From Idiomarina sp. (GTDB lineage: Bacteria > Pseudomonadota > Gammaproteobacteria > Enterobacterales > Alteromonadaceae): 64,000 nucleotides of DNA. Below are positions 24,659-33,633 of this stretch, in pieces (the stretch's first letter is position 1; every line of letters begins with the position of its first letter). The translations under genes and the position numbers were made by a program. Under the pieces are notes generated by a model. The model saw only the letters and a list, made by a program, of their open reading frames with translations. It made no database searches and was not told where the DNA came from. The DNA lies in contig JAFIFP010000007.1 of assembly GCA_020831965.1 (NCBI GenBank), positions 1-64,000 of the forward strand, in the 5' to 3' direction.

Positions 24659-25888
24659 ATGAACATTACACCACTAATTTCCGCAACTCTAGCTGTCGTA
24701 ACTCTGCTGTTAGCCTCGGATACTTCTGCATCGGAGATGACGGGAACTCGGCTTAGCCACGACCACATTAAAGCCCATACGACTTATTTTGACGTTAGCA
24801 ACGGAGAAATCCTTGGCGCCAATACGCTGCTAGAGGAGTTGGAAAAATCTCACTTTGTTGCGCTTGGTGAGTTACACAATAGAGAAAGGCTTGGAGAGTT
24901 AACGGAAGCACTATTGGTAATTTTAAACTCTTTCGGTTTTGATTATTTTGCGGTGGAAACAGGGCCTTATTCTGCGCGTAAGTTGCAGGCGCTAATTGGA
25001 ACTGGTGAATCCGATGTGTCAGCGTTCTATGCAGGATATTCGTCATCGTTGTTTGATCTGATTCCTGTCCCCTTCTTTAAAGGGCTAAGTGATTTGAGGT
25101 TGCTTAAAGTTGCAGACTCACTAGGTTATGAAATGTGGGGGGTGGATCAGGAGTTTTATTTCTCTCACGCCTATTTGATTGATGAGCTTGCGCGGCTTAT
25201 GGGGAATTCACTCAGGTCTTCACAGCGCGCAATGCAAAGAAAGCTTAAGCGGCGTTTGTATTGGATGTATCGTCGTAATCAAATCTTTAGTGGTTATCAG
25301 TTAAATTGTCGTTTAATTAATAATGATGATTTTCAATCTTATTTGAGTAGCTTTGACAGTGCGTTACAACCGGATATTCAACAGATTTTGGCTGCGCTAC
25401 GCGCCACACAGGAAATCTACTGCCTGAATGAGCAAGGCAAGGCGAGCGAACCTGTTCGCGTGAGTTACTTCTTAGAGAATTTCGATACCAACTTTGCCAA
25501 TGCGAGTGCAGTCAACTCAGAACCGAAAGTGTTCTTGAAAATGGGCTCCAATCACCTCGGGCGTTATCGTAATATGTTGAACTTGAAGGATATTGGCAAT
25601 CATGTAAAACAACTTGCGGAGTTAAGGGGACAGCGGTCTGTTCATATTCGTTACCTCAATCGATTTTTAGAGGGGCGTGATATGACAGAAAATAGCAATT
25701 GGCAAGAGTCTGCTCGCTTGGCTAGCGTCGGCGATAAGGAACGTTGGTCATTGATAGACTTGCGGCCGCTACGAGAACTATTACTTGCTGGCGAATTACA
25801 GGTAAACAACTTCGAGCAGCGAGAGATTATTAACTACGATTTCATGGTCATTCCACCCAATGATGAGTGGGTGGAAAGACATTGGTAA
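24659..25888 (+). CDS. Exported Tiki/ChaN/erythromycin esterase-like protein
   Basis: 409 residues from ATG 24659 (GTG 24650 possible). Signal peptide SATLAVVTLLLASDTSASE. The segment HFVALGELHNRERLGEL carries the Gly-Glu-x-His core of the ChaN/Tiki/EreA superfamily, and YFAVETGPYSARKLQAL and EMWGVDQEF are later conserved strands. Members are metal-dependent hydrolases or haem-binding proteins; which applies is not clear. Its divergent neighbour is the CadC-like regulator, separated by about 200 bases. Confidence 0.65.
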   Translation: MNITPLISATLAVVTLLLASDTSASEMTGTRLSHDHIKAHTTYFDVSNGEILGANTLLEELEKSHFVALGELHNRERLGELTEALLVILNSFGFDYFAVETGPYSARKLQALIGTGESDVSAFYAGYSSSLFDLIPVPFFKGLSDLRLLKVADSLGYEMWGVDQEFYFSHAYLIDELARLMGNSLRSSQRAMQRKLKRRLYWMYRRNQIFSGYQLNCRLINNDDFQSYLSSFDSALQPDIQQILAALRATQEIYCLNEQGKASEPVRVSYFLENFDTNFANASAVNSEPKVFLKMGSNHLGRYRNMLNLKDIGNHVKQLAELRGQRSVHIRYLNRFLEGRDMTENSNWQESARLASVGDKERWSLIDLRPLRELLLAGELQVNNFEQREIINYDFMVIPPNDEWVERHW

Positions 25889-25929
25889 AGTTAATTAGTT
25901 AGACCACTGACAACCGTTTAAAAGCAGTT

Positions 25930-26130
25930 TTAAGTCGGCTCCAATCGCTGGAGTACCGGACGCAGTTGAAATTGACCGTAGCTAAATAGTCCTATGGCAA
26001 GAAGAGGTAATAGGTTGTAGCGCAGGCCTTCGAGAACAATCCAATGGGCCAGTTCATACCCAATGATAATTCCAGCAAATACCATAAATATAATGGCGGT
26101 CAGAGCTTTGCGTTTGAGGTTCGTATCCAT
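25930..26130 (-). CDS. Small two-helix membrane protein, hypothetical
   Basis: 66 residues from ATG 26130, with AAGGAATCAGG directly upstream; the frame continues further 5' without a ribosome-binding site. Two hydrophobic helices (ALTAIIFMVFAGIIIGYELA and YNLLPLLAIGLFSYGQF). No family recognised. Confidence 0.55.
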   Translation of the reverse strand: MDTNLKRKALTAIIFMVFAGIIIGYELAHWIVLEGLRYNLLPLLAIGLFSYGQFQLRPVLQRLEPT

Positions 26131-26382
26131 CCTGATTCCTTGTGTGCGCGTTTTGATGCTCCTACTTTTACTGATTACTAGGCCACACTCAACTGATAGG
26201 TGTTGAGAAAGCGTAACTAAGTATTGCAAAATGTTTTGAGTGGCTTCGTTAGCAGGGTTAGGAATTAACTGCTCTAGTGATTTTGGGATGTACACTCAGT
26301 TAACTTGCACTGACTCTCAGAGTCGGTACCTTTGTACGTCATGATAAAGAAGATAACGATAAAAACTGGAAGGGATGCATTT

Positions 26383-26934
26383 ATGAAAACATTAATGATG
26401 GTGATTTTCTCAGCTTTTCTCTTGGCTTTAAGTACGACCTCTGCTGTTTCTGCAATGTCTGCTCAGGCGACAGACAACGCGGAGTTGCAGCGGCTGTTCG
26501 ATGCTGATCAGGAAGCCCGTCGCAGCCAGAGAACGGATTGGGATGTGATGGACCAAGAGGATGCGGAGCGTCGTGAAGCGGTTCTCGAACTTTTTGGCGC
26601 AGGAAAGATCACTACCGGCACAGATTACTTTAACGCGGCGGTGATATTTCAACATGGTGAGAACGTGGAAGATATTCGGGTGGCGCACTCTTTCGCAACC
26701 ATGTCTGCACAACTTGGTTTTTCAAGGGCCTACTGGTTGAAGGCGGCGTCTTGGGATCGACTCATGATGTATTTTGGACAACCGCAATGGTATGGAACGC
26801 AGTTCACCATGAATGACGATGATCAATGGATTCTATACCAGGTTGCCGCAGGCGTTATTTCTGATGAACAACGTGCAGCATGGTCATTACCAAGTCTCGC
26901 GGAGGCGAAAGCGCGAGCGGAAGCAAGAAACTGA
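26383..26934 (+). CDS. Exported protein, DUF6624-like
   Basis: 183 residues from ATG 26383 (GGAAGGGA upstream). Signal peptide: MMVIFSAFLLALSTTSAVSA. The C-terminal half contains QHGENVEDIRVAHSFATMSA, KAASWDRLMMYFGQPQWYGT and the acidic NDDDQWILY, similar to DUF6624 proteins (QxYGTQ motif). Helical; function unknown. Ends next to the convergent MerR-type gene. Confidence 0.5.
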   Translation: MKTLMMVIFSAFLLALSTTSAVSAMSAQATDNAELQRLFDADQEARRSQRTDWDVMDQEDAERREAVLELFGAGKITTGTDYFNAAVIFQHGENVEDIRVAHSFATMSAQLGFSRAYWLKAASWDRLMMYFGQPQWYGTQFTMNDDDQWILYQVAAGVISDEQRAAWSLPSLAEAKARAEARN

Positions 26935-26935
26935 T

Positions 26936-27343
26936 TCAGCCCGGTTGTTCATGCTGTAGCTCTGCTTCAATAAAAGAGGCAATAATGGGGCAGGGTTGAT
27001 TGCGGCTATGTTCGCATTCATGGGCTAACTTCTCTAATGCAGCGCGAGCTGCTTGCAGTTGCTTAATCTGTTCGTCGATAGCCTGCAGTCGCTGGACCGC
27101 GAGTTTGCGGGCGTCTTCATGATGTTGAGATGCATCCATAGCAAGCAACTGTTTGATTTCATTTAAGCTAAACCCTGCTGCCTGCGCACTTTTAATAAAG
27201 GTGATGCGGCGCAGGTGTGTTTGGTCATAACGACGAACGGCTCCAGTTGCGGTAGGCGTGTCGAGCAACTCTTTACGCTGATAAAAACGCACTGTTTCGA
27301 CACTTACTCCCGCGTTTGCGGCTAACTTACCTATAGTAAACAT
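26936..27343 (-). CDS. MerR-family metal/redox regulator
   Basis: 135 residues from ATG 27343. The MerR winged helix is complete (MFTIGKLAANAGVSVETVRF, YQRKELL, VRRYDQ), followed by the dimerisation helix. The C-terminal loop C110-x7-C118 (HECEHSRNQPCPIIAS) corresponds to the Cys117/Cys126 loop of the mercury sensor MerR, but the position of Cys82 is occupied by His (SQHHED, residues 73-77). It reads away from the glutaredoxin-MauE gene and shares the operator at 27353-27384. It is therefore a MerR relative with altered ligands. Confidence 0.88.
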   Translation of the reverse strand: MFTIGKLAANAGVSVETVRFYQRKELLDTPTATGAVRRYDQTHLRRITFIKSAQAAGFSLNEIKQLLAMDASQHHEDARKLAVQRLQAIDEQIKQLQAARAALEKLAHECEHSRNQPCPIIASFIEAELQHEQPG

Positions 27344-27352
27344 ATAAAGCCC

Positions 27353-27384
27353 TTGACTCCGTACCATAGTACGGACTTTAAGCT
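27353..27384 (+). promoter_or_regulatory. MerR-type promoter/operator with long spacer
   Basis: TTGACT (27353-27358), 20-base spacer, TAAGCT (27379-27384). The spacer begins with the dyad TCCGTAC-CATA-GTACGGA (27358-27375). Length of spacer and the dyad are those of MerR-activated promoters; the half-sites are the ones remembered for the mer operator. It drives the plus-strand gene at 27419. Confidence 0.85.
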
Positions 27385-27418
27385 TCTCCATGCTATTTGC
27401 AACCTGAGGAGAATCAAA

Positions 27419-28171
27419 ATGAGTCAGAATTCGCGCAAAGCCGTGTTGTATCGGATGTTAATGCCTAAGCATCAGTGCCCTTACGGATTGAAAACATTAC
27501 ATCTGTTACGTAAAGAAGGCTTTGAAGTGGACGATCAGCATCTCACATCGCGTGACGCGGTCGACACCTTCAAAGCCGAGCATGAAGTGAAAACAACACC
27601 GCAAGTCTTGATCGATGGCGAACGAATTGGCGGCTATGAGGCGGTGCGTAGACACCTCGGTTTGCCAGTACGCGATCCAAATGCCACGAGTTATCGACCG
27701 GTTGCTGCCTTGTTTGCAATGACGGCGCTATCGGCACTGGCATTGAATAAAGGAATGCACGGTAGCTGGATTTCGGTGCACGCGGTTGAATGGTTCATTG
27801 CAATGTCCATGGTCGTGCTGGCGCTCTTGAAGCTACAGAATGTGGAGAGCTTCTCGACCATGTTTTTAAACTACGACTTAGTGGCACGACGCTGGGTACC
27901 TTACGGCTATATTTATCCCTATGCAGAGGGACTCGCGGGTGTACTGATGCTGGGAGGTCTGATGAATTGGTTGTCCATTCCGCTTGCACTCTTTATCGGT
28001 ACCGTGGGTGCAGTGTCTGTATTTAAGGCCGTATACATTGATAAGCGAGAGCTCAAATGCGCCTGTGTTGGCGGAGCGAATAACGTTCCTCTTGGGTTTG
28101 TGTCACTGACCGAAAACTTAATGATGATCGGCATGGCGTTGTGGATGTGTTACGCCCACGGGTGGTTTTAG
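27419..28171 (+). CDS. Glutaredoxin-MauE/DoxX-like fusion membrane protein
   Basis: 250 residues from ATG 27419 with GAGGAG upstream. Residues 1-80 are a glutaredoxin domain: KHQCPYGLKT (Cys20 alone, CPYG instead of CPYC), cis-Pro motif KTTPQVLIDG and GGYEAVRRHLG. The rest is a four-helix MauE-type membrane domain with the conserved CACVGG pair near residue 220. MauE/DoxX proteins pass redox equivalents across the membrane for disulphide chemistry. Transcribed from the MerR-type promoter, so probably induced by metal or electrophile stress. Confidence 0.8.
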   Translation: MSQNSRKAVLYRMLMPKHQCPYGLKTLHLLRKEGFEVDDQHLTSRDAVDTFKAEHEVKTTPQVLIDGERIGGYEAVRRHLGLPVRDPNATSYRPVAALFAMTALSALALNKGMHGSWISVHAVEWFIAMSMVVLALLKLQNVESFSTMFLNYDLVARRWVPYGYIYPYAEGLAGVLMLGGLMNWLSIPLALFIGTVGAVSVFKAVYIDKRELKCACVGGANNVPLGFVSLTENLMMIGMALWMCYAHGWF

Positions 28172-28304
28172 GTCTGTCGCTATTATCCGTGAGGCGGTTG
28201 CAGCGGATGCTCCAAGAGAAGTGAATTCCCTACACTTTTTTGATTATTTTATTCACGACTTAAGCTATTGTTAAATTAATTTATAGCGTGTCTGGAGCCA
28301 AGGA

Positions 28305-30266
28305 ATGAAAATTAGAACGCGATTAATTATGGCGTTTATTGCCGTTGCGGTTTTGCCCATGATCGTTGCTGCAATTGTTGTGATATCGAGTGTTCGTAAT
28401 CAAGCTTTGATTGAATATGAGTATTCGAGCACCAGCGAGATTCGGCAAGTCGAAAATGCTATTCGGTTGTATTTCGAAGCTATTGAGCAAAACGTTCAAT
28501 ACATCGCAACCCATCCCTTGATAGAAAGCTCAGATGGTAGCCTCTCCACCTATATGCACGTTCGCCAAGAAACCCCCATGAATCCGTTGGGCGGCAGTTC
28601 TCTAGAGCGAGAAATTTTCGAATGGTTTACGCACTTTGGTGATACGCACGACGGACACGCTTATGTTTATTTAGGAACCGAGAGCGGAGCCTATGTGCAA
28701 TGGCCACAAGGTAGTATTTCGGCTGAATATGATCCTCGCCCCCGGCCTTGGTACCGAACCGCAATGAATACGCCCGGGCGCCCCGTTCGCACGGCTGCAT
28801 ATTACTGGGAGCCCGATGACGCCACGATCGTGTCTACGGTCATGACGGTGAACAATAGGTTAGGTCGCCCGGGCGGCGTAATCGGTCTGGATGTGTCCTT
28901 GAATGAGCTGACTGAAATTATTCAGGCTATTTCACTCGGGGAAACTGGCTATTTAATGTTGTTGGAAGGCGATGGTAACGTACTTGTTGATGCCGCTAAC
29001 CCTTCACATAACTTCAATAACATTTCTGCGTTGGGTGAGGCCTATCAGTCGATACGGCAACACCAGTCTGGACTGCAGCAGATTCGGCTAAATAACACTC
29101 GCTATGTGGTGAATAGCTATGTTTCCGAGCGTCTTGGTTGGCGTTTTGTGGGGCTGATAGAGCGTTCGGAAGTGATGGCGCCCGCGCGGCGGCTTACGAC
29201 CATGTTACTGACTTTAATGGCGATCATGCTCGGAGCAATCGTGATTATAGGTCGCTACGTTGCGTTAGCGATTTCTCAGCCGATTAATGATGTGGCAGCG
29301 GGATTACGCAATATCGCTCAAGGTGAGGGGGACTTGACTCAAACCTTGCGGATTCGCCGTCAAGATGAAGTGGGTGAGTTAGCCAATTGGTTCAATCAGT
29401 TTTTAGACTCGATTCGCAGTTTGGTGGAGCGTATTAAGCATAGCGCAAAGGACGTGAAGCACTCTTCAGCGGAAGAAACCGCTGTTTCTTCTGAAATGGG
29501 CGATGTGGCAAGCCGGCAGCGAAATGCCGTAGATATGTTGTCCACGGCATTTCATGAGATGGCTGCTACCGCGAGTGAAGTTGCTAAATCATGCAGTAAC
29601 GCAGCAGCTGCGGCAGATGAGGGTTACGCGCAAGCGGAGGAAGGTAAAACCAGTATTGACGCCGCAGTAACGCAAGTGAATAACTTGAGCGAAGAGATTG
29701 AGCAGTCAGTAAAAACCATCGGTATGCTCGAAGAGGATACGCAGAATATTACGGCGATTCTGGATACGATTAATAGTATCGCGGATCAAACAAACCTGCT
29801 GGCGTTAAATGCGGCGATTGAGTCTGCTCGAGCTGGCGAGCATGGACGCGGCTTCTCGGTGGTCGCTGATGAGGTAAGAGCGTTAGCACAACGCACCGCG
29901 GACTCAACAAAAGAGATTGGCAAGCTGATCGAACTCTTAAATCAACGCACGAACGAGGCCAGTCAGCGAATGACGTCAAGTCGAGAAGCCATGTCGAGCA
30001 CTTTGGACAGAATCAGTGATGTAAGTGCCAGCTTTGAAAGTGTGCGTGGGTCCGTCGATCGGATTCGTGATATGAACACGCAAATCGCGACCGCAGCAGA
30101 AGAGCAGCATCAAGTAGCCGAAGAAATTAATCAGCATATATCCGAAGTGAATGATGACGCCATGCACGTCAATGAAATGGCAGAGAAGGTTAAAGCTACC
30201 TCGGAACGTTTGGCTGAATTGTCGAATCAGCTTGATACACTGGTCGGTTCATTCCGTACGAAATAG
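28305..30266 (+). CDS. Methyl-accepting chemotaxis protein with dCache sensor
   Basis: 653 residues; AAGGA before the ATG. First membrane helix at 8-28, a periplasmic dCache-type domain to about 285 ([20 protein letters not shown] and [12 protein letters not shown] are typical), second helix 297-322, HAMP to about 375, then the cytoplasmic signalling hairpin with tip [20 protein letters not shown]. The Cache domain usually binds amino acids or other small ligands; ligand unknown. Monocistronic; no CheB/CheR tail pentapeptide is seen at the C terminus (TLVGSFRTK). Confidence 0.93.
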   Translation: MKIRTRLIMAFIAVAVLPMIVAAIVVISSVRNQALIEYEYSSTSEIRQVENAIRLYFEAIEQNVQYIATHPLIESSDGSLSTYMHVRQETPMNPLGGSSLEREIFEWFTHFGDTHDGHAYVYLGTESGAYVQWPQGSISAEYDPRPRPWYRTAMNTPGRPVRTAAYYWEPDDATIVSTVMTVNNRLGRPGGVIGLDVSLNELTEIIQAISLGETGYLMLLEGDGNVLVDAANPSHNFNNISALGEAYQSIRQHQSGLQQIRLNNTRYVVNSYVSERLGWRFVGLIERSEVMAPARRLTTMLLTLMAIMLGAIVIIGRYVALAISQPINDVAAGLRNIAQGEGDLTQTLRIRRQDEVGELANWFNQFLDSIRSLVERIKHSAKDVKHSSAEETAVSSEMGDVASRQRNAVDMLSTAFHEMAATASEVAKSCSNAAAAADEGYAQAEEGKTSIDAAVTQVNNLSEEIEQSVKTIGMLEEDTQNITAILDTINSIADQTNLLALNAAIESARAGEHGRGFSVVADEVRALAQRTADSTKEIGKLIELLNQRTNEASQRMTSSREAMSSTLDRISDVSASFESVRGSVDRIRDMNTQIATAAEEQHQVAEEINQHISEVNDDAMHVNEMAEKVKATSERLAELSNQLDTLVGSFRTK

Positions 30267-30276
30267 TTTTTGACGT

Positions 30277-31818
30277 TTATCCAGGAGAGGGAAGGGGGAG
30301 TGCTTGCGCACGTACCTTCTCAAGCCAGTAACGCAACTCATGATCGAGTCGACGGTCTGCCTCGAGAAGCTGAAAGTCGCTTGTGATCACCCCGATGAAG
30401 TCTGCTAATTGAGCCGTGATCGGCAATGTTTCTCCAAGCTTATGTTCGCGCAGCATGCACGCTTGCCATGCTGCGAGCATCGTGGCCACTGTCACCTGTT
30501 CGGTAAGTTCGATCACTCGTATCGCGTCGCGAGCAGCGATAGTTCCCATACTGACTTTGTCTTGATTGTGAGATTCTGTTGAACGGGAGAACACCGACGC
30601 TGGCATGGTCAGTTTGAGTGCTTCGGCGGTCCAGGCTGAACAACCAATCTGCGCGGCCTTGAAGCCGTGGTGAATACTTTCTTCACCTTGCGGTGCCGCC
30701 GAGAGATTTGCGGGCAAACCATTATTTATTTTGCTGTCCAGTAACGTCATCATCTGTCGATCATGCAGGTCTGCAAGGTTTGCGACTTGCGCCTTTAATG
30801 TATCCATTGCCATCGCAATATGGCCACCGTAAAAGTGTCCGCCATGCAGAACGTGGCGGCTGTGTGGATCAACAATGGGATTGTCGTTGGCGCTATTTAG
30901 CTCATTCTCAATTGTTACTTTTAGAAAAGGGAGGGTGTCGCGCACTACGCCAATAATATGAGGTGCGCATCTGAGCGAGTAGCGATCTTGCAATCGTGCC
31001 GTATTCCTAGACGCCTCAGTTCCGGCTAAGTCGCTGCGAAACCAGGCCGCCACCTCTTGCTGACCCGTATGAGGCTTTACTGAAAATAGTGTTTCATCAA
31101 AGTGATAGGCATTTCCAGCAACACCGGTGCAGGTGAGAGCGGTCACGCGGCTGCTCAAGCGACTCAAGTAATCTGCTCGCTCCCAGGCTAAACAGGCCAC
31201 AGCAGTCATTACCGCTGTACCGTTCATGAGTGCAAGAGCCTCTTTAGGTTTGAGCCTGTATGGTGAAACGCCTAATTTTTCAAAAGCCTCAGCGGCTAGC
31301 ATGGTTGCCCCACGAAAGCGGACTTCTCGTTCTCCGATTAATGCGCCCGCTAGGTAGGATAGGGGGGTTAAATCGCCACTGGCGCCAACACTGCCCTCTT
31401 GGGGAATGAGGGGCAGAATATCTTCATTCAACAACAGAATGAGATACTCGAGTAGTGCAACACTTACTCCTGAATACCCCTGTGCCAGAGAGCACAAACG
31501 CACTGCAATAATGGCGCGGGTTTGTTCTGGACTGAACATGTCTCCGAGCCCGCAGCCGTGAAAACGTGTGAGGTTAATTGGCAGTTGCGAAGTCAGATCT
31601 TTCGGGACTGGAATGGTGCAACTGTCGCCGTAGCCTGTGGTCACGCCATAAACTTGCCCTTCGTGATCCAGTAAATCCTCAACCACTGCTTCACCAGCGT
31701 TAATCAAGTCGATAAACTCCGGCCGTGACGAGAGTCGCGCATGGGCATGTCGCTGAGATAAAGCTACGATATCAGCAATACTGAGGGGCTCATCGCCAAA
31801 TAGAATAGTGGGTTTCAT
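30277..31818 (-). CDS. Aromatic amino-acid ammonia-lyase, probable tyrosine ammonia-lyase
   Basis: 513 residues of the HAL/PAL/TAL family. The Ala146-Ser147-Gly148 triad (GSVGASGDLTPLSYLAG) forms the MIO cofactor; Tyr63 in TTGYGD is the catalytic tyrosine. It follows the p-coumarate:CoA ligase with an ATGA overlap and the PYP gene, so its likely role is deaminating tyrosine to p-coumarate for the PYP chromophore, not histidine catabolism; no hut genes are nearby. The selectivity positions read Arg85-Phe86-His87 (LTRFHGCG) instead of the His-Leu pair of Rhodobacter TAL, so substrate preference is not settled by sequence. Confidence 0.85.
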   Translation of the reverse strand: MKPTILFGDEPLSIADIVALSQRHAHARLSSRPEFIDLINAGEAVVEDLLDHEGQVYGVTTGYGDSCTIPVPKDLTSQLPINLTRFHGCGLGDMFSPEQTRAIIAVRLCSLAQGYSGVSVALLEYLILLLNEDILPLIPQEGSVGASGDLTPLSYLAGALIGEREVRFRGATMLAAEAFEKLGVSPYRLKPKEALALMNGTAVMTAVACLAWERADYLSRLSSRVTALTCTGVAGNAYHFDETLFSVKPHTGQQEVAAWFRSDLAGTEASRNTARLQDRYSLRCAPHIIGVVRDTLPFLKVTIENELNSANDNPIVDPHSRHVLHGGHFYGGHIAMAMDTLKAQVANLADLHDRQMMTLLDSKINNGLPANLSAAPQGEESIHHGFKAAQIGCSAWTAEALKLTMPASVFSRSTESHNQDKVSMGTIAARDAIRVIELTEQVTVATMLAAWQACMLREHKLGETLPITAQLADFIGVITSDFQLLEADRRLDHELRYWLEKVRAQALPLPSPG

Positions 31819-32861
31819 GTTGCTTCTGACCAGTCCATTTCTTTGCCAAAGGCATTGATAGGGACCTGTGTTGCAATGTGATATGCAACAGGAAACTGTT
31901 GCTCTGAAAGCTCTTGCTCAGCCCAATCACGAACACTCTGGACGAGTGCAGCTTTTTGAGGCTCATTTAATTCTTTATCGATGATGAGTAGTGCTTTCAA
32001 GCCGCGACTGTTCTGTGGCGAAAGAAGTCTCACGCGTGCGTCGGTGATGTCTGGATGTTCGGCGAGCTTCCGGGCGATCTGCGCGGGGTAGACATTCACC
32101 CCATTCACCATCACCGCATTGTCCACTCGCCCCTCGGGGCGAAACTGATGAGGGTCCACCCATGTTATTTGGTCGGGAAGTTCAAACGCCAAGTTCTGTA
32201 ACGAGTCCAGCACTACTGACTCAGATTGTTTTTTCCAGCGGGGGAGTAAAAGGTACGGCGTCGCTGGATCCATTCTTACACCAACACCGGCGGTTTCAGA
32301 ACTTCCATAAACTTCAACACTGGTGCTGAGACCAAGTTGCTTCAAGCTATGCAGGCTCTCTGGTGGGCACGGTCCGGTAGAACAAACTAGGGTGACTCCT
32401 TCAACAAATTCTTGACCGCGTTCGGCCAGCTGCTGAACCAACGAAGGAAAGGCAATCACTAGGTCACCACGTTGTAGATCACCATTGAGTACAGTAGCGT
32501 AGCTTTTCATGCCTCGACTCACAGGAACGGCGAGTGCTTCGGGCAGGAGTACGGTGAAGAGAAAGCCATAAATATGATGCGGTGGCACTAAGCTAACAAC
32601 TCGTTTTGGTGGTAAGGGCAGTTGCTGAAAAAGCTCTTTAAAAAACAGTATCTCAGCGTTTAGCGTTTGCCATTGATGTACCAGAAACTTAGGTGTTCCT
32701 GTTGAGCCTGAACTATTGAAACCGATATTGCGGCTGCCGAGATCTCTACTTTTGATGACGATCTCAGCCCATGCACCGACGGTGTGGACACGGAGTAAGT
32801 AGTCCTCAATACCACTTTGGTGCATTTGAAAGAAATTCACGACTCGAGCGGCAATAGCCAT
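31815..32861 (-). CDS. p-Coumarate:CoA ligase (pCL), main reading frame after an amber codon
   Basis: 348 residues from the first ATG after the stop. An AMP-forming ligase: phosphate-binding loop NSSGSTGTPKFLVHQW, VSLVPPHHIYGF, VYGSSETAGVG and RVDNAVMVNGVNVYPAQI. In PYP clusters this enzyme activates p-coumarate to the CoA ester that is attached to PYP Cys69. The frame stays homologous-looking upstream of its ATG (DEELTVDSLEWMAIAARVV), continuing without shift to a TAG at 32942-32940 and then to an ATG at 33071 coupled to pyp. The gene is therefore probably 418 codons long with an amber codon at position 44. The fragment alone lacks about 70 N-terminal residues but keeps all visible adenylation motifs. 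Confidence 0.85.
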   Translation of the reverse strand: MAIAARVVNFFQMHQSGIEDYLLRVHTVGAWAEIVIKSRDLGSRNIGFNSSGSTGTPKFLVHQWQTLNAEILFFKELFQQLPLPPKRVVSLVPPHHIYGFLFTVLLPEALAVPVSRGMKSYATVLNGDLQRGDLVIAFPSLVQQLAERGQEFVEGVTLVCSTGPCPPESLHSLKQLGLSTSVEVYGSSETAGVGVRMDPATPYLLLPRWKKQSESVVLDSLQNLAFELPDQITWVDPHQFRPEGRVDNAVMVNGVNVYPAQIARKLAEHPDITDARVRLLSPQNSRGLKALLIIDKELNEPQKAALVQSVRDWAEQELSEQQFPVAYHIATQVPINAFGKEMDWSEAT

Positions 32862-32939
32862 CCACTCAAGGGAGTCAACAGTCAGTTCTTCGTCGACTCC
32901 CTTACTGCGAGTGGGTAACGTTAATATCGTGTTCGCCTG

Positions 32940-33071
32940 CTAGTTAAAGCTGCGCAGGAAGTCAGAGCTTGCGTCGCGCCGCATCGACACCAGTTCATCG
33001 GCGATCAATGCGCCGATTACAGGCACGAGTGCCTTTGCCGATAGCTCCAATCCGTTGGTATAATTCTCCAT
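32940..33071 (-). pseudogene. N-terminal fragment of the pCL gene, ended by in-frame TAG
   Basis: 43 codons from ATG 33071, which overlaps the pyp stop as TAATG. The product, starting [17 protein letters not shown] and containing IGALIADELVSMRRD, looks like the start of this ligase type (ALIADEL helix). TAG at 32942-32940 is followed by CAG in the same frame as the 348-residue ligase, with no indel. Either a recent nonsense mutation, a base-call error, or a read-through codon. Confidence 0.7.
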
Positions 33072-33448
33072 TAGAGGCGTTTTACAAACACCCAATACGC
33101 ATCGCCCACAATCGCTTTTTTCATGTGAACTTTAACTTTCGTTGGCTTCATTTCATAGTCGAAAGTGTACTCAAACATCGTGTTCAAGTTGTTGTTCTTA
33201 ACGCCTTCGTCGAAGCGTCCTTTAAACTCTGTACTATTGGTACAAGGCGCGACGTCACGGAAGAAGTTTTTGCCAATCACGCTGGCAGGGTCACGGCCAG
33301 TAATGTCGCCTTCCGCTGCGTTGTACTTCAAGATTTTGCCTTGAGCGTCGAGTTCGATCGCACCAAAAGCGACTGAATCCAGCTGACCCGAATTCATTTT
33401 CGCAAGTTTGTTCTCGATATCGTCACTACCAAATTGCACAACTTCCAT
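33071..33448 (-). CDS. pyp: Photoactive yellow protein
   Basis: 125 residues, the standard PYP length, and every key residue falls at its canonical number: Tyr42 and Glu46 ([10 protein letters not shown]) bind the chromophore phenolate, Thr50 and Arg52 (TGRD) gate the pocket, and Cys69 (VAPCTNS) is the thioester attachment site for p-coumarate. It is a cytoplasmic PAS-fold blue-light receptor. AAAGGAGA precedes the ATG. First gene of pyp-pCL-TAL. The sequence is close to that remembered for Idiomarina loihiensis PYP. A small imperfect hairpin (33478-33499) lies in the 5' leader. Confidence 0.97.
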   Translation of the reverse strand: MEVVQFGSDDIENKLAKMNSGQLDSVAFGAIELDAQGKILKYNAAEGDITGRDPASVIGKNFFRDVAPCTNSTEFKGRFDEGVKNNNLNTMFEYTFDYEMKPTKVKVHMKKAIVGDAYWVFVKRL

Positions 33449-33633
33449 TTCTAATCTCCTTTATCGCCTTGTTGTGAGGAATCGCTAATAGCGGATTCGT
33501 TACTGATTTCTCGTTGGTGAGACTCGGGGATCACATCACTTCGATGAATGGGGGGCTGACAGAGGCAAATGGAGTTAGACACTCATCAGGGATTTCTGAA
33601 ATAATCAGCTGAACAGGACAACTAGGAATCTAC

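Noticed and set aside
30277-31818. Calling the MIO-lyase hutH for histidine degradation
   Set aside because: No hutU, hutI or hutG nearby, and it is translationally coupled to the PYP chromophore ligase.
32969-33376. Plus-strand frame opposite pyp
   Set aside because: Antisense of the unmistakable PYP gene.
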